Position numbers and translations under genes: made by a program
Assembly (NCBI GenBank): GCA_963772585.1
Contig: CAVYXV010000008.1
Coordinates: 372,001-436,000 of the forward strand
Direction: 5' to 3'
DNA from: CAVVXN01 sp963772585
GTDB taxonomy: Bacteria > Planctomycetota > PLA2 > JAEUHO01
Length of the DNA: 64,000 bases
Shown: positions 42,822-51,358 of the stretch, one piece after another
Numbering within the stretch: the stretch's first letter is position 1
Layout of the letters: the number at the start of each line of letters is the position of its first letter
Notes under the pieces: generated by a model
What the model was told of the DNA's origin: nothing
The model's input: the letters and a program-made list of their open reading frames with translations, nothing else
Databases searched by the model: none

Positions 42822-43850
42822 TCACCCGCCGAAGGATAGCGCTTCCTCCGCGAGCGCGGTGAGTCTCTCGCGCAGCGTCGCGCCCGCGCGCCCCTCCCCT
42901 TCGAACGCCGCCCGGAAGCCGGTCGCCGCCATCCGGGCGAGCCCGGCCACCGACACCCCCGCCTCGACGTGGAGCCGCTCGTGCTCGCGGAGGAGGTCCG
43001 TGGCGAAGAGCGTCGGGTCGTCCGTGGAGAGCGTGCAGGGAATGCCCGATGCGAGGAACAGGGGCAGGGGGTGGTCGGCGAGGCACCCCACCACGCCGAG
43101 GGCCACGTTGCTCGTGGGGCAGACCTCCAGCACCACGCCTTCCTCGGCCAGACGGGCGAGGAGGGCGGGCGATTCGGCCGCGCGCGTCCCGTGGCCGATC
43201 CGCCGGACGCCGTAGAGATCGAGGGCGTCCCGGACGCTCGCCCAGCCCGCGCCCTCGCCCGCGTGGGCCGTCCCCCCCAGTCCTCCCCGGCGCGCGCGGC
43301 GGAACACGCTCGCGAACCGCGGATCCGCCGCCGTCGCCGTCTCGTCGCCGGCGATGTCGAGGCCGACGACGCCGGAGGTCCTTCGCCGCAGCGCGACGGC
43401 GAGCGTCGTCTCGGCCACCGCGTCCGGGAGCGTTCGCGGGAACGTGAGCACGACGCGCGACGTCACGTCGAGCGCGCGCTCCGCCTCGCGGCGACCCGCC
43501 GCGACCCCCTCGAACATGGCCTCCTCGTCGACGCCGCGGCTGAGGTGGCTCCAGGCCGACCACCGCATCTCGACGTGGCGGGCCCCGGCGCGCGCGGCAT
43601 CCTCCAACGCCTCGTAGGTCACGCGCGCGAAGTCCTCCTTCTCCACGACGAGCGGGAAGAGCCCGATGAAGAACGCCACGAATGCGGCGAGGTTCTCGAA
43701 CGCGTAGCCCTCCTCCAGGGCGCGCTCGGCGAGCGGGAGGAGCGGGGCGTCGGCCCGGCGCGCGAGCTCCACGATCGTGGCGGGCCGGAGCGCCCCGAGC
43801 ACGTGGAGATGGAGCTCGGGCTTGGGGAGGCGCCGGAGCGTCTCCCGCAC
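42822..43850 (-). CDS. Adenosine deaminase family hydrolase
   Basis: 342 residues, amidohydrolase TIM barrel. Metal and catalytic residues fit the adenosine/adenine deaminase family: His14 and His16 in PELHLHVLGAL (the usual Asp-Gly after the second His is Val-Leu-Gly here), GGTAHAGEGAG with His and catalytic Glu, RIGHGTRA with His, and LSTDDPTLFATDLL with the paired Asp. The enzyme deaminates adenosine, adenine or a modified purine. The replaced Asp in the HxHxD-like motif may indicate altered specificity. Start 22 bp after the uvrA stop on the same strand. Confidence 0.9.
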   Translation of the reverse strand: MRETLRRLPKPELHLHVLGALRPATIVELARRADAPLLPLAERALEEGYAFENLAAFVAFFIGLFPLVVEKEDFARVTYEALEDAARAGARHVEMRWSAWSHLSRGVDEEAMFEGVAAGRREAERALDVTSRVVLTFPRTLPDAVAETTLAVALRRRTSGVVGLDIAGDETATAADPRFASVFRRARRGGLGGTAHAGEGAGWASVRDALDLYGVRRIGHGTRAAESPALLARLAEEGVVLEVCPTSNVALGVVGCLADHPLPLFLASGIPCTLSTDDPTLFATDLLREHERLHVEAGVSVAGLARMAATGFRAAFEGEGRAGATLRERLTALAEEALSFGG

Positions 43851-43871
43851 CTCCGGGGGGGCGCGGCCTCG

Positions 43872-46800
43872 TCAGGCACGCTGGAACAGTTCCTCGAGGT
43901 AGCGGCCGGTGTGGCTGCGGCGATGGGCCCTCGCCACCTGACGAGGCGTCCCCCGGGCGACGACGCGACCGCCGTGCTCGCCGCCCTCGGGTCCGAGGTC
44001 CACGACGTGGTCGGCGCGGGCGACGAAGGCGAGGTCGTGTTCGATGACCACCACCGTGTCGCCCCGGTCCACGAGGCGCCGGAGGACCGCGAGGAGCCGG
44101 TCCACGTCTTCGCCGTGGAGGCCCGTGGTCGGTTCGTCGAGGACGTAGAGCGTGCGCCCGCCCCGCGGCGTGCGGCCGAGCTCCGTCACCAGCTTCAACC
44201 GCTGGGCCTCCCCGCCGGAGAGGGTCGTGGAGGGCTGTCCGAGGGTGAGGTAGCCGAGACCCACCTCGCCCATCAGGTCCACGAAGGGCGCCACCTTCGG
44301 GAAGTCGCGGAAGACGCGGCGCGCCTCCTCGAACGTGAGGTCGAGCAGCGCGGCGGCGTCGTGGCCCTGCCAGGCGATCTCCAGCGTCTCCTCGGTGAAC
44401 CGCCGGCCCCGACAGGTCTCGCAGGGCACCTCCACGTCCGGGAGGAAGGACATCTCGACCGTGATCCGCCCCCGGCCCTCGCAGGCCGGACAGCGCCCCT
44501 GCTTGACGTTGAAGGAGAACCGCCCGGGGCCGTACCCCCGCGTCCGCGCCTCGCGCGTGCGGGCCAGCGCGCGCCGGATCTCGTCCCAGATCCCGAGGTA
44601 CGTGGCGGGCACGGACCGGGGCGTCTTGCCGATCGGCGTCGCGTCCACCTCCAGCGCGCGGCCGAAGCCCTCCAGGCCCGTCACCGTCCGGCAGTGCGGC
44701 GGTCGGGTGCGCGCTCCGCCGAGGACGTGGCGGACCGCTCCGAAGAGGACCTCCTTGACGAGGGTGGACTTCCCCGAACCGCTGACGCCGGTGACGGCCA
44801 CGAGCCGCCCCACGGGGATCTCGACGTCCACGTCGTGGAGGTTGTGGAGCGTCGCGCCCTTCACCGCCAGCGTCCCGTTCCGGGGCCGGCGCGTCGCGGG
44901 CGGCGGCGCCGGCGGGCGAGCGAGGATGCGGCCGGTGGGTGACGACGGGTCGCGGGCGAGATCCGCGGGCGTGCCCTCCGCGACGATCCGGCCACCGTGG
45001 CGCCCCCCGCCGGGCCCCAGGTCCACGACGTGGTCGGCGCGGCGGATCGTCGCGGCGTCGTGTTCCACCACCAGCAGCGAGTTGCCGCGGTCGCGGAGGC
45101 CGACGAGGGCGTCCAGCAACCGGTCGTTGTCGCGGGCATGCAGCCCGATGGTCGGCTCGTCGAGGACGTAGCACACGCCGCGGAGGTTGCTCCCCAGTTG
45201 CGCCGCCAGGCGGATGCGCTGCGTCTCGCCACCGGAGAGCGTGGTGGCGGCGCGGTCGAGCGTCAGGTAGCCGAGACCCAGCGCCTCCAGGAACCCCACG
45301 CGTCCCCGGATCTCCTTGAGGATCGGCTGGGCGACGGCGGCGTCGCGCCCGTCGAGGTCGAGCGCCTCCAACGCCGGCACGAAGCGCTCCACCGCGAGGG
45401 CGAGCAGCCCGGGGAGCGTCCGCCCCCCCACGCGTACGGCGGCGGCCTCGGGCCTCAGCCGGGTGCCGCCGCACGCGCCGCAGGGGCCCACGGGCTCCTC
45501 GGGCGGGACCACGCCCAGTCCGCGGCACTCCGCGCACCAGCCCCGGTGGCTGTTGTGGCTGAAGAAGCGCGGGTCCAGTTCCGGCACCGTCGCGCCGTCC
45601 CGCGGGCAGGTCCGGTGGAGGCTGAGGGTCCTCTCGCGGCCGTCGTCGCCGAGGAGCGCGATCGTGCCGCGTCCGCGCTCCAGGGCCCGGTCGAGGAGGG
45701 CCCGTCGCCCGCGCCGATCGCCGTCCGAGGGATCCAGGACGCCGACCACCGCCTCGACGTCGTGCTCGCGGTAGCGAGCGAGGGTGGGCGTCGGATCCGT
45801 CGCGCAGATCGCCCCGTCCACCCGCGCCTCGGCGATCCCGTCGCGGGCCAGGCGCTCGAAGACGTCCTTGTGGAAGCCCTTCCGCCCGAGCACCACGGGG
45901 GCGAGCACGCGCAGGCGCCGGCCGGAGGCTTCCGCCAGCGCGCGGTCGTGGATCCGCGAGGGATCGAGCGCCTCCAGCGGCCGGTCGCACACGGGGCAGT
46001 GTGGAACGCCCGCCTTCGCGTAGAGCAGGCGGAGGAAGTGCGCCACCTCCGTGATCGTCGCGACCGTGGACCGGCGGCCGCCGCGGGTCCGGCGCTGTTC
46101 GATCGCCACGGTCGGGGGGATGCCGCCCACGTGATCCACGTCGGGGCGGGAGAGCTGGCCGACGAACTGGCGCGCGTAGGCGGAGAGCGTCTCGATGTAG
46201 CGACGCTGTCCCTCCGCGAACACGATGTCGAAGGCCAGCGTGGACTTCCCGGATCCGCTCGGTCCGCTCACCACGACGAAGCGGTCGCGGGGAAGGCTCA
46301 GCTGCACGTCCTTCAGGTTGTGCTCGCGGGCGCCGGCGATGTCGATCCGTGGGGGCGGCCGGGCCGGACGCTTCCGCCGCCGGGTGACGGGGTCCATGGC
46401 CGCGCGGAGGAACCGCGCCGTGTGGCCGTCGCCCCGGGCGACCTCTTCGGGCGTACCGTCGGCGACGACGCGCCCCCCGGCGTCGCCGCCTTCGGGGCCG
46501 AGGTCGATCAGGCGGTCCGCGGCGCGCATGACGTCGAGGTGGTGCTCGACCACGAGCACGACGTGGCCGCGGTCCGCGAGGCGGTGTAGCGCGTCCACGA
46601 GAACCGCCACGTCGTCGAGGTGAAGACCGGTCGTCGGCTCGTCGAAGACGTAGAGCCGGCGATCCTCGGGCCCCTCGCGGGCGAGCGCCTCGGCGAGGCG
46701 GAGGCGCTGCGCCTCGCCGCTCGAGAGCGTGGCCAGCGACTGCCCGAGGCGGAGGTAGCCCAGGCCGACCTCGCCCAGCGGTTCCAGCGCCCGGCGGATC

Positions 46801-49169
46801 TTCCGCACGCCGCCGAGCCGCTCGAGCGCCTCGGTGACGGTCAGCCGGAGCACGTCGGCGATGCCGAGCCCGTGCACGCGGACCTCCCGCACCTCCGGCC
46901 GGAACCGCGTACCCCCGCAATCCGGGCAGACGACCTCCACGTCGGAGAGGAACTGCATCTCGACGCGTTCGACGCCCTCTCCCTGGCAGCGCTCGCAGCG
47001 CCCGCCGGGCACGTTGAACGAGAAGGTCGAGGGCGTGAAGCCGCGCTCCTTCGCCCCTTCGGACCGGCCGAAGAGCGCGCGCACGGCGTCCCAGGCTCCG
47101 CAGTAGGTGGCGACGTTGGCGCGACGGGAGCGCTGGACGGCGCCCTGATCGACCAGCACGACGTCGCTCAGGTGCCGCGCCCCGACGACGGCGTCGTGGG
47201 GGCCCGGCGTGCCCTCGGGGCGGCCCAGCTCGCGGGCCATGGCGAGGTAGAGCACCTCGTGGGCGAGGCTCGACTTGCCGCTGCCGGAGACCCCGGAGAG
47301 GACGGTCAGCTCGCCGGGTCGCAGGAGCAGGTCGATGCCCTGGAGATTGTGCGCCCGCGCGCCGCGAACGCCGATCCGCGGCGTTCGCCGGGGGAGCTTC
47401 CGGGGCGGGCGGGAGGCGAATCGCCGCCGGCCGGCGAGCCACGCGCCCGTGACGGAGGACCGCGTGCGACGGATGGCCGCCGCCGTCCCCTGGGCGACCA
47501 CCCGGCCGCCGTGCTCGCCGGCGCCCGGGCCGAGGTCCACCACGTGGTCGGCGGCGCGCAGGATCACGGGATCGTGCTCGACCACCACGACGGTGTTCCC
47601 CTGGTCCACGAGACGACGGAGCATGCGGACGAGGCGGTCGCCGTCGCGCGCATGGAGGCCCACCGACGGTTCGTCGAGCACGAAGAGCGTCCCCACCAGG
47701 TTCGTGCCGATGGCCGCGGTGAGGTTGACCCGCTGCACCTCGCCGCCGGAGAGCGTGCGGGCCTGGCGATCCAGGGTCAGGTAGGAGAGCCCCACGGCGT
47801 CCAGGCAGTCCAGCCGCGAGCGGATCTCCCGCAGGAGGAGCCCGGCGACGTCCTCGTCCGCCCCCCTGGGCTCGAGGTCGCCGAAGAAGGCGAGCGCGCG
47901 GGCGACGTCGAGCGCCAGCACCTCCGGCAGGGTGCGCCCACCGACCCGCCAGGCGCGCCCCTCGGGGCCGATGCGCGCGCCGTGGCAGTCGGGGCACGGC
48001 GGATAACCCCGGTAGCGCGCGAGGAACACGCGCACGTGGACCTTGTACATCTTCCGGCGGAGCTTCTGGAACACGCCCTGGACGCCGCGCCAGTCGCCCC
48101 GGCCGAGGAGAACGGCGCGCCTCGCGTCCTCGTCGAGGTCGCGCCACGGCACGTCCGTGGGCACGCCCGCGCCGTGGGCCCAGGCAACGAGCCGGCGCTG
48201 GTGGCGTCGCTTGGAGGGCGTCTGGAACGGCCGGATCGCGCCCCGCTCCAGCGTCCGGGCGGGATCGGGGACGACGAGGTCCCAGTCGATGCCGGAGATC
48301 CTCCCGAACCCGTGGCAGGTCTCGCAGGCGCCGATCGGGCTGTTGAAGGAGAAGAGATTGGGGGTGGGCACGGAGAACGCGCGGTCGCACCAGGCGCAGT
48401 GGAGGCCCTCGGAGAACCGCAGGTCCCGGGCGGGCTCGCCGCCGCGGCCGAGGACGCGCAACCGGGCCCGCCCCGCCCCGGCGCGGAAGGCGGTCTCGAG
48501 CGAGTCCACCAGGCGGGACCGGCCCGTGCGGCCCGTGATGATGCGATCCACCACCACGAAGGCCGATGCCGCGCCGTCCAGAGCGCTCGCCGCGGCGTCC
48601 AGGTCGCGCACGGCGTCGTCCGCGTCCAGCACCCGGGTGAAGCCCGCGGCGCGGAGGTCCTCGGCCGCCTCCGTGGGCCTCCGGAGGGGCCCCAGGGCGA
48701 GCTCGAACCCAAGGACGGCCCGGAGGCCGGAGGGGAGCCGCGCGATGCGGTCCGCAGCCCGCTCCGGCGTCTCGGAAGCCACCTCCCTCCCGCAGCCCGG
48801 ACAGACCAACGTCGCGATCTTGGCCCACAAGAGCTTCATGTGGTCCAGGAGCTCGGACATGGTTCCGACCGTCGAGCGGCTGCCTCGGATGGGGCGGGTG
48901 CGTTCGATCGCCACGGCCGGGGGGATCCCCTCGATCCGCTCGACGTCCGGGGGGTCCATCCGCTCGAGGAACTGCCGCGCGTAGGCCGAGAAGGTCTCGA
49001 CGTACCGACGCTGGCCCTCGGCGTAGAGCGTGTCGAACGCGAGGGAGGACTTCCCGGAGCCCGAGACGCCCGTGATGACCGTGAGGGCGCCGAGCGGGAT
49101 GTCTACGTCGACGGCCTGCAGGTTGTGTTGGCGGGCCCCGCGGATCCGAATGACGTCGCGGGCGGGCAT
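43872..49169 (-). CDS. uvrA: Tandem-fused (double-length) UvrA excinuclease ABC subunit A
   Basis: 1765 residues, about twice the usual ~940. UvrA is the damage-recognition ATPase of nucleotide excision repair. Two complete UvrA units are joined head to tail. Four Walker A motifs: GVSGSGKSS (~34), GVSGSGKSS (~633), GPSGSGKST (~975) and GVSGSGKST (~1463). ABC signatures LSGGEVQR, LSSGEAQR, LSGGETQR and LSGGEAQR follow, with Walker B DEPSVGLHARD, DEPTTGLHLDD, DEPTIGLHARD and DEPTTGLHGED. Zinc-finger Cys pairs appear in each unit (CPGCGREV, CERCQGEG, CPVCDRPLE, CPACEGRGR). The second ABC signature has Ser for the first Gly. Chlamydial UvrA has the same double layout, supporting a PVC affiliation. 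Preceded by two terminator-like hairpins. Confidence 0.96.
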   Translation of the reverse strand: MPARDVIRIRGARQHNLQAVDVDIPLGALTVITGVSGSGKSSLAFDTLYAEGQRRYVETFSAYARQFLERMDPPDVERIEGIPPAVAIERTRPIRGSRSTVGTMSELLDHMKLLWAKIATLVCPGCGREVASETPERAADRIARLPSGLRAVLGFELALGPLRRPTEAAEDLRAAGFTRVLDADDAVRDLDAAASALDGAASAFVVVDRIITGRTGRSRLVDSLETAFRAGAGRARLRVLGRGGEPARDLRFSEGLHCAWCDRAFSVPTPNLFSFNSPIGACETCHGFGRISGIDWDLVVPDPARTLERGAIRPFQTPSKRRHQRRLVAWAHGAGVPTDVPWRDLDEDARRAVLLGRGDWRGVQGVFQKLRRKMYKVHVRVFLARYRGYPPCPDCHGARIGPEGRAWRVGGRTLPEVLALDVARALAFFGDLEPRGADEDVAGLLLREIRSRLDCLDAVGLSYLTLDRQARTLSGGEVQRVNLTAAIGTNLVGTLFVLDEPSVGLHARDGDRLVRMLRRLVDQGNTVVVVEHDPVILRAADHVVDLGPGAGEHGGRVVAQGTAAAIRRTRSSVTGAWLAGRRRFASRPPRKLPRRTPRIGVRGARAHNLQGIDLLLRPGELTVLSGVSGSGKSSLAHEVLYLAMARELGRPEGTPGPHDAVVGARHLSDVVLVDQGAVQRSRRANVATYCGAWDAVRALFGRSEGAKERGFTPSTFSFNVPGGRCERCQGEGVERVEMQFLSDVEVVCPDCGGTRFRPEVREVRVHGLGIADVLRLTVTEALERLGGVRKIRRALEPLGEVGLGYLRLGQSLATLSSGEAQRLRLAEALAREGPEDRRLYVFDEPTTGLHLDDVAVLVDALHRLADRGHVVLVVEHHLDVMRAADRLIDLGPEGGDAGGRVVADGTPEEVARGDGHTARFLRAAMDPVTRRRKRPARPPPRIDIAGAREHNLKDVQLSLPRDRFVVVSGPSGSGKSTLAFDIVFAEGQRRYIETLSAYARQFVGQLSRPDVDHVGGIPPTVAIEQRRTRGGRRSTVATITEVAHFLRLLYAKAGVPHCPVCDRPLEALDPSRIHDRALAEASGRRLRVLAPVVLGRKGFHKDVFERLARDGIAEARVDGAICATDPTPTLARYREHDVEAVVGVLDPSDGDRRGRRALLDRALERGRGTIALLGDDGRERTLSLHRTCPRDGATVPELDPRFFSHNSHRGWCAECRGLGVVPPEEPVGPCGACGGTRLRPEAAAVRVGGRTLPGLLALAVERFVPALEALDLDGRDAAVAQPILKEIRGRVGFLEALGLGYLTLDRAATTLSGGETQRIRLAAQLGSNLRGVCYVLDEPTIGLHARDNDRLLDALVGLRDRGNSLLVVEHDAATIRRADHVVDLGPGGGRHGGRIVAEGTPADLARDPSSPTGRILARPPAPPPATRRPRNGTLAVKGATLHNLHDVDVEIPVGRLVAVTGVSGSGKSTLVKEVLFGAVRHVLGGARTRPPHCRTVTGLEGFGRALEVDATPIGKTPRSVPATYLGIWDEIRRALARTREARTRGYGPGRFSFNVKQGRCPACEGRGRITVEMSFLPDVEVPCETCRGRRFTEETLEIAWQGHDAAALLDLTFEEARRVFRDFPKVAPFVDLMGEVGLGYLTLGQPSTTLSGGEAQRLKLVTELGRTPRGGRTLYVLDEPTTGLHGEDVDRLLAVLRRLVDRGDTVVVIEHDLAFVARADHVVDLGPEGGEHGGRVVARGTPRQVARAHRRSHTGRYLEELFQRA

Positions 49170-49212
49170 CCCGGCATGTTAGCAGGTTGTCCGGGAGGCC
49201 CGCAGTCTTCCC

Positions 49213-49250
49213 CAAGAAGATGCCCCGGCGTTCGGACTCGACGCCGGGGC
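49213..49250 (-). terminator. Hairpin between porin and uvrA genes
   Basis: GCCCCGGCGT (49222-49231) pairs perfectly with ACGCCGGGGC (49241-49250); on the minus strand it is followed by CATCTTCTTGGGG. Probably a weak intrinsic terminator stopping porin readthrough before uvrA. The 49170-49598 interval otherwise holds no gene. Confidence 0.55.
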
Positions 49251-49535
49251 GGGAGGAGGCAGGACAAGATCCCGTCGGTCCGCGCTTGAGGGCAGGGACG
49301 GACGCGACGGGGCGCCCGACTCACGCCGGACGCCCCCAGCGTAGCGACCTCGGCGTGGCGCGCAATGGGGTGCCGGGAAAGGCCGGAAAATCAGGGGGAG
49401 GAGCGTCGAGGGCGGGTGCGACGCCGAGGCGCCCCGGGGCGTCGGGCGCCCCGTCCCCCGCCGAGCGGCGAACGCCGCCCCCCCGGGCGGGGGCCGGGAC
49501 CGAGCGGCAGGCCCCCACGAGCAGGCCCCCCCACG

Positions 49536-49569
49536 AAGAAGCCCCGGCCCCTTGGGGGGGGGCCGGGGC
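49536..49569 (-). terminator. Terminator after the first porin gene
   Basis: A stem GCCCCGGCC...GGCCGGGGC (49541-49569) lies 30 bp past the porin stop. On the minus strand it is followed by TTCTTCG, a modest T-rich tail. Confidence 0.6.
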
Positions 49570-49598
49570 GCCGGTGGTCGTCGGAAGCGGGGCGGTCG

Positions 49599-51086
49599 CT
49601 ACAGAGCGAGCTGCCACTGGAAGCGGACGAGGAAGTGGCTGCCGTCCGAGCCGAAGCCCAGCGGCACGCCCGGGTAGGCGTCGAAGTAGCCGCCACCCGC
49701 GAACCCGTCCGCGGTCGCGCTGATCCACGTGAAGTCGAGCTGCAGCTTGTTGCCGTGCCCGTTCAGGTAGTAGTTGATCACCGCCGCGATCTCGGTCGTC
49801 GTCGGCTTCTGGTCCACGTCGTACTGGACGCCGTCGGCCTTGATGTCCCGGCTCCAGTAGCTCCAACGCGCCGCGATCTCCCACGCCGTGTCGGGGAACA
49901 GGTATCCGGCCTGCACCAGGACCAGGATGTCCGTCTCCTCCTGCGCCGGGAGACCGAAGAGCGTCGCGTCGGCGTTGGAGAAGTCGAAGTACGTGAAGCC
50001 CGCCGTGAAGGAGAACCCGCCGTACCCGAGCGCGACGTCGTAGCCGGCCATGAGCCGGTCGCCCAGCGACGTGTGCGGCATGTCGATGCGATCGGCGTAG
50101 TAGCTGCCCCACACGCCCATCTCGCCGTACCACTTGCAGCTGTCGAACCGCGTGGCGCCTTCCGTGTAGCCGATCGGGGCCAGGAAGGTCCAGTTCAGGC
50201 GGCCGCTGTACATCAGGTTGTCCGACGTCAGCGGGTTGAGCACGTTGCGGATCGAGTCTCCGCCGTCGCCGTTCGTGACCGCCAGCATGTACTGCCACTC
50301 GTTGTTGCAGCCGAACACGCCGTGAACCATCGCGCCGTGGTCGCGGTTGCGATCCGTGTAGCCGGGCTGCAGAAGCCCCGTCACGGACGACGCCATCGAG
50401 ATGTCGACGAACTGCTGCAGTTCCGGCGCCACCATCAACTGGCGGGCGTTCGGGTACATGATCTGACCCATCCGGAAGTTGAACGCGTCCGACATCCCCC
50501 ACTCGATCCAGGCCTCGCGGGTGTTGTCGTACTGGTACCAGTTCGTCATGAACACGGCCGGGTTGACCGCCGTGCCGATCGTGTACAGCCCCGGAAGCGG
50601 AATCCCGTAGGGGGTCGCCCCGTGGTGGCCGAAGTCCATCTCGACGTAGTAGCGGATGTTGCACGGCGCCGTGCCGCTGAACTTCAGGATCGACCGCGGC
50701 AGCGAGAACCCGGAGAGGTCCCCGCCCGGCCAGTTGAAGTCCTGCAGCAGCGCGCCTTGCGGAGCCGGCGCGGCCGTAAGGCCGTCCCTGCCGCCGGGCA
50801 CCACGCGCTGCCGCTGCTCGTCCTTGTCGAACTTGAAGTATTCGTAGCGAGCCTGCAGCGTCAGGTTGATCCGCAGCGTGAAGTCCCCACCCCGGATCCA
50901 GAATCCGGAGTCGTACCCCGCGCTGCCCTGGCCACCGACCAGGCTGGCGTCCTGCTGCGACGTCGCCAGATAGTTGTTCACCGCGGCCTCGAGTTCACGA
51001 GCCGTGGGCTGTTCGCCGGCCAGGGCCGGCACCGCCGTCAGGACCATCACGCCCAAGACGGCGAACGTGATCGCAATGCGCCTCAT
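49599..51086 (-). CDS. Outer-membrane porin-like beta-barrel protein, copy 1
   Basis: 495 residues from ATG 51086, five bases after GGAGG. The signal peptide MRRIAITFAVLGVMVLTAVP ends ALAGEQ. The mature protein has a short helical start (PTARELEAAVNNYLATSQQD), then alternating aromatic/polar strands typical of a phosphate-selective-porin-type barrel (TLRINLTLQARYEYFKFDKD; GYGGFSFTAGFTYFDFSNAD; LQLDFTWISATADGF) and ends HFLVRFQWQLAL, a barrel closure with a near-terminal aromatic residue. It is almost identical to copy 2 (51359-52834) from the mature N-terminus to the stop. They differ in the signal peptide, a ~12-codon stretch after VVPGG (50757-50797), and one residue (FLAPIG versus FLEPIG). 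The transported solute is unknown. Confidence 0.85.
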   Translation of the reverse strand: MRRIAITFAVLGVMVLTAVPALAGEQPTARELEAAVNNYLATSQQDASLVGGQGSAGYDSGFWIRGGDFTLRINLTLQARYEYFKFDKDEQRQRVVPGGRDGLTAAPAPQGALLQDFNWPGGDLSGFSLPRSILKFSGTAPCNIRYYVEMDFGHHGATPYGIPLPGLYTIGTAVNPAVFMTNWYQYDNTREAWIEWGMSDAFNFRMGQIMYPNARQLMVAPELQQFVDISMASSVTGLLQPGYTDRNRDHGAMVHGVFGCNNEWQYMLAVTNGDGGDSIRNVLNPLTSDNLMYSGRLNWTFLAPIGYTEGATRFDSCKWYGEMGVWGSYYADRIDMPHTSLGDRLMAGYDVALGYGGFSFTAGFTYFDFSNADATLFGLPAQEETDILVLVQAGYLFPDTAWEIAARWSYWSRDIKADGVQYDVDQKPTTTEIAAVINYYLNGHGNKLQLDFTWISATADGFAGGGYFDAYPGVPLGFGSDGSHFLVRFQWQLAL

Positions 51087-51264
51087 CGGCACCTCCCTCC
51101 CTGGACCGGCACGAACCCTTCCGCGCTATCGGTCCACCCAGGGGATCGGTCCCCCGGCGTGGGCTCCGTACACGGCGTTCCTGCCGCCCGTCACCTCGTT
51201 GGCAACAGTAAGCCTCCCGGCCGTCACCTTTCCGTCACGGCTCGGGACGCATCACCGCGCCCCT

Positions 51265-51305
51265 GAAAACGAAAACGCCCCGGCCTCCCTCCCGGAGCCG
51301 GGGCG
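51265..51305 (-). terminator. Strong rho-independent terminator after the second porin gene
   Basis: On the minus strand CGCCCCGGCT...AGGCCGGGGCG forms an ~11-bp stem (51276-51305), followed by TTTTCGTTTTC (complement of 51265-51275). It lies 54 bp past the copy-2 stop and separates the two porin transcription units. Confidence 0.85.
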
Positions 51306-51358
51306 TGGGGAATCCGGGGGCGCCCTCCGCGCCCCCGGTCCCGATGATCAGAAGATCG

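Noticed and set aside
42799..49215. Very long alternative open frames overlapping uvrA and other genes on both strands
   Set aside because: High GC removes stop codons in shadow frames. Their translations are Arg/Pro/Gly-rich without motifs, while the UvrA frame has every expected motif.
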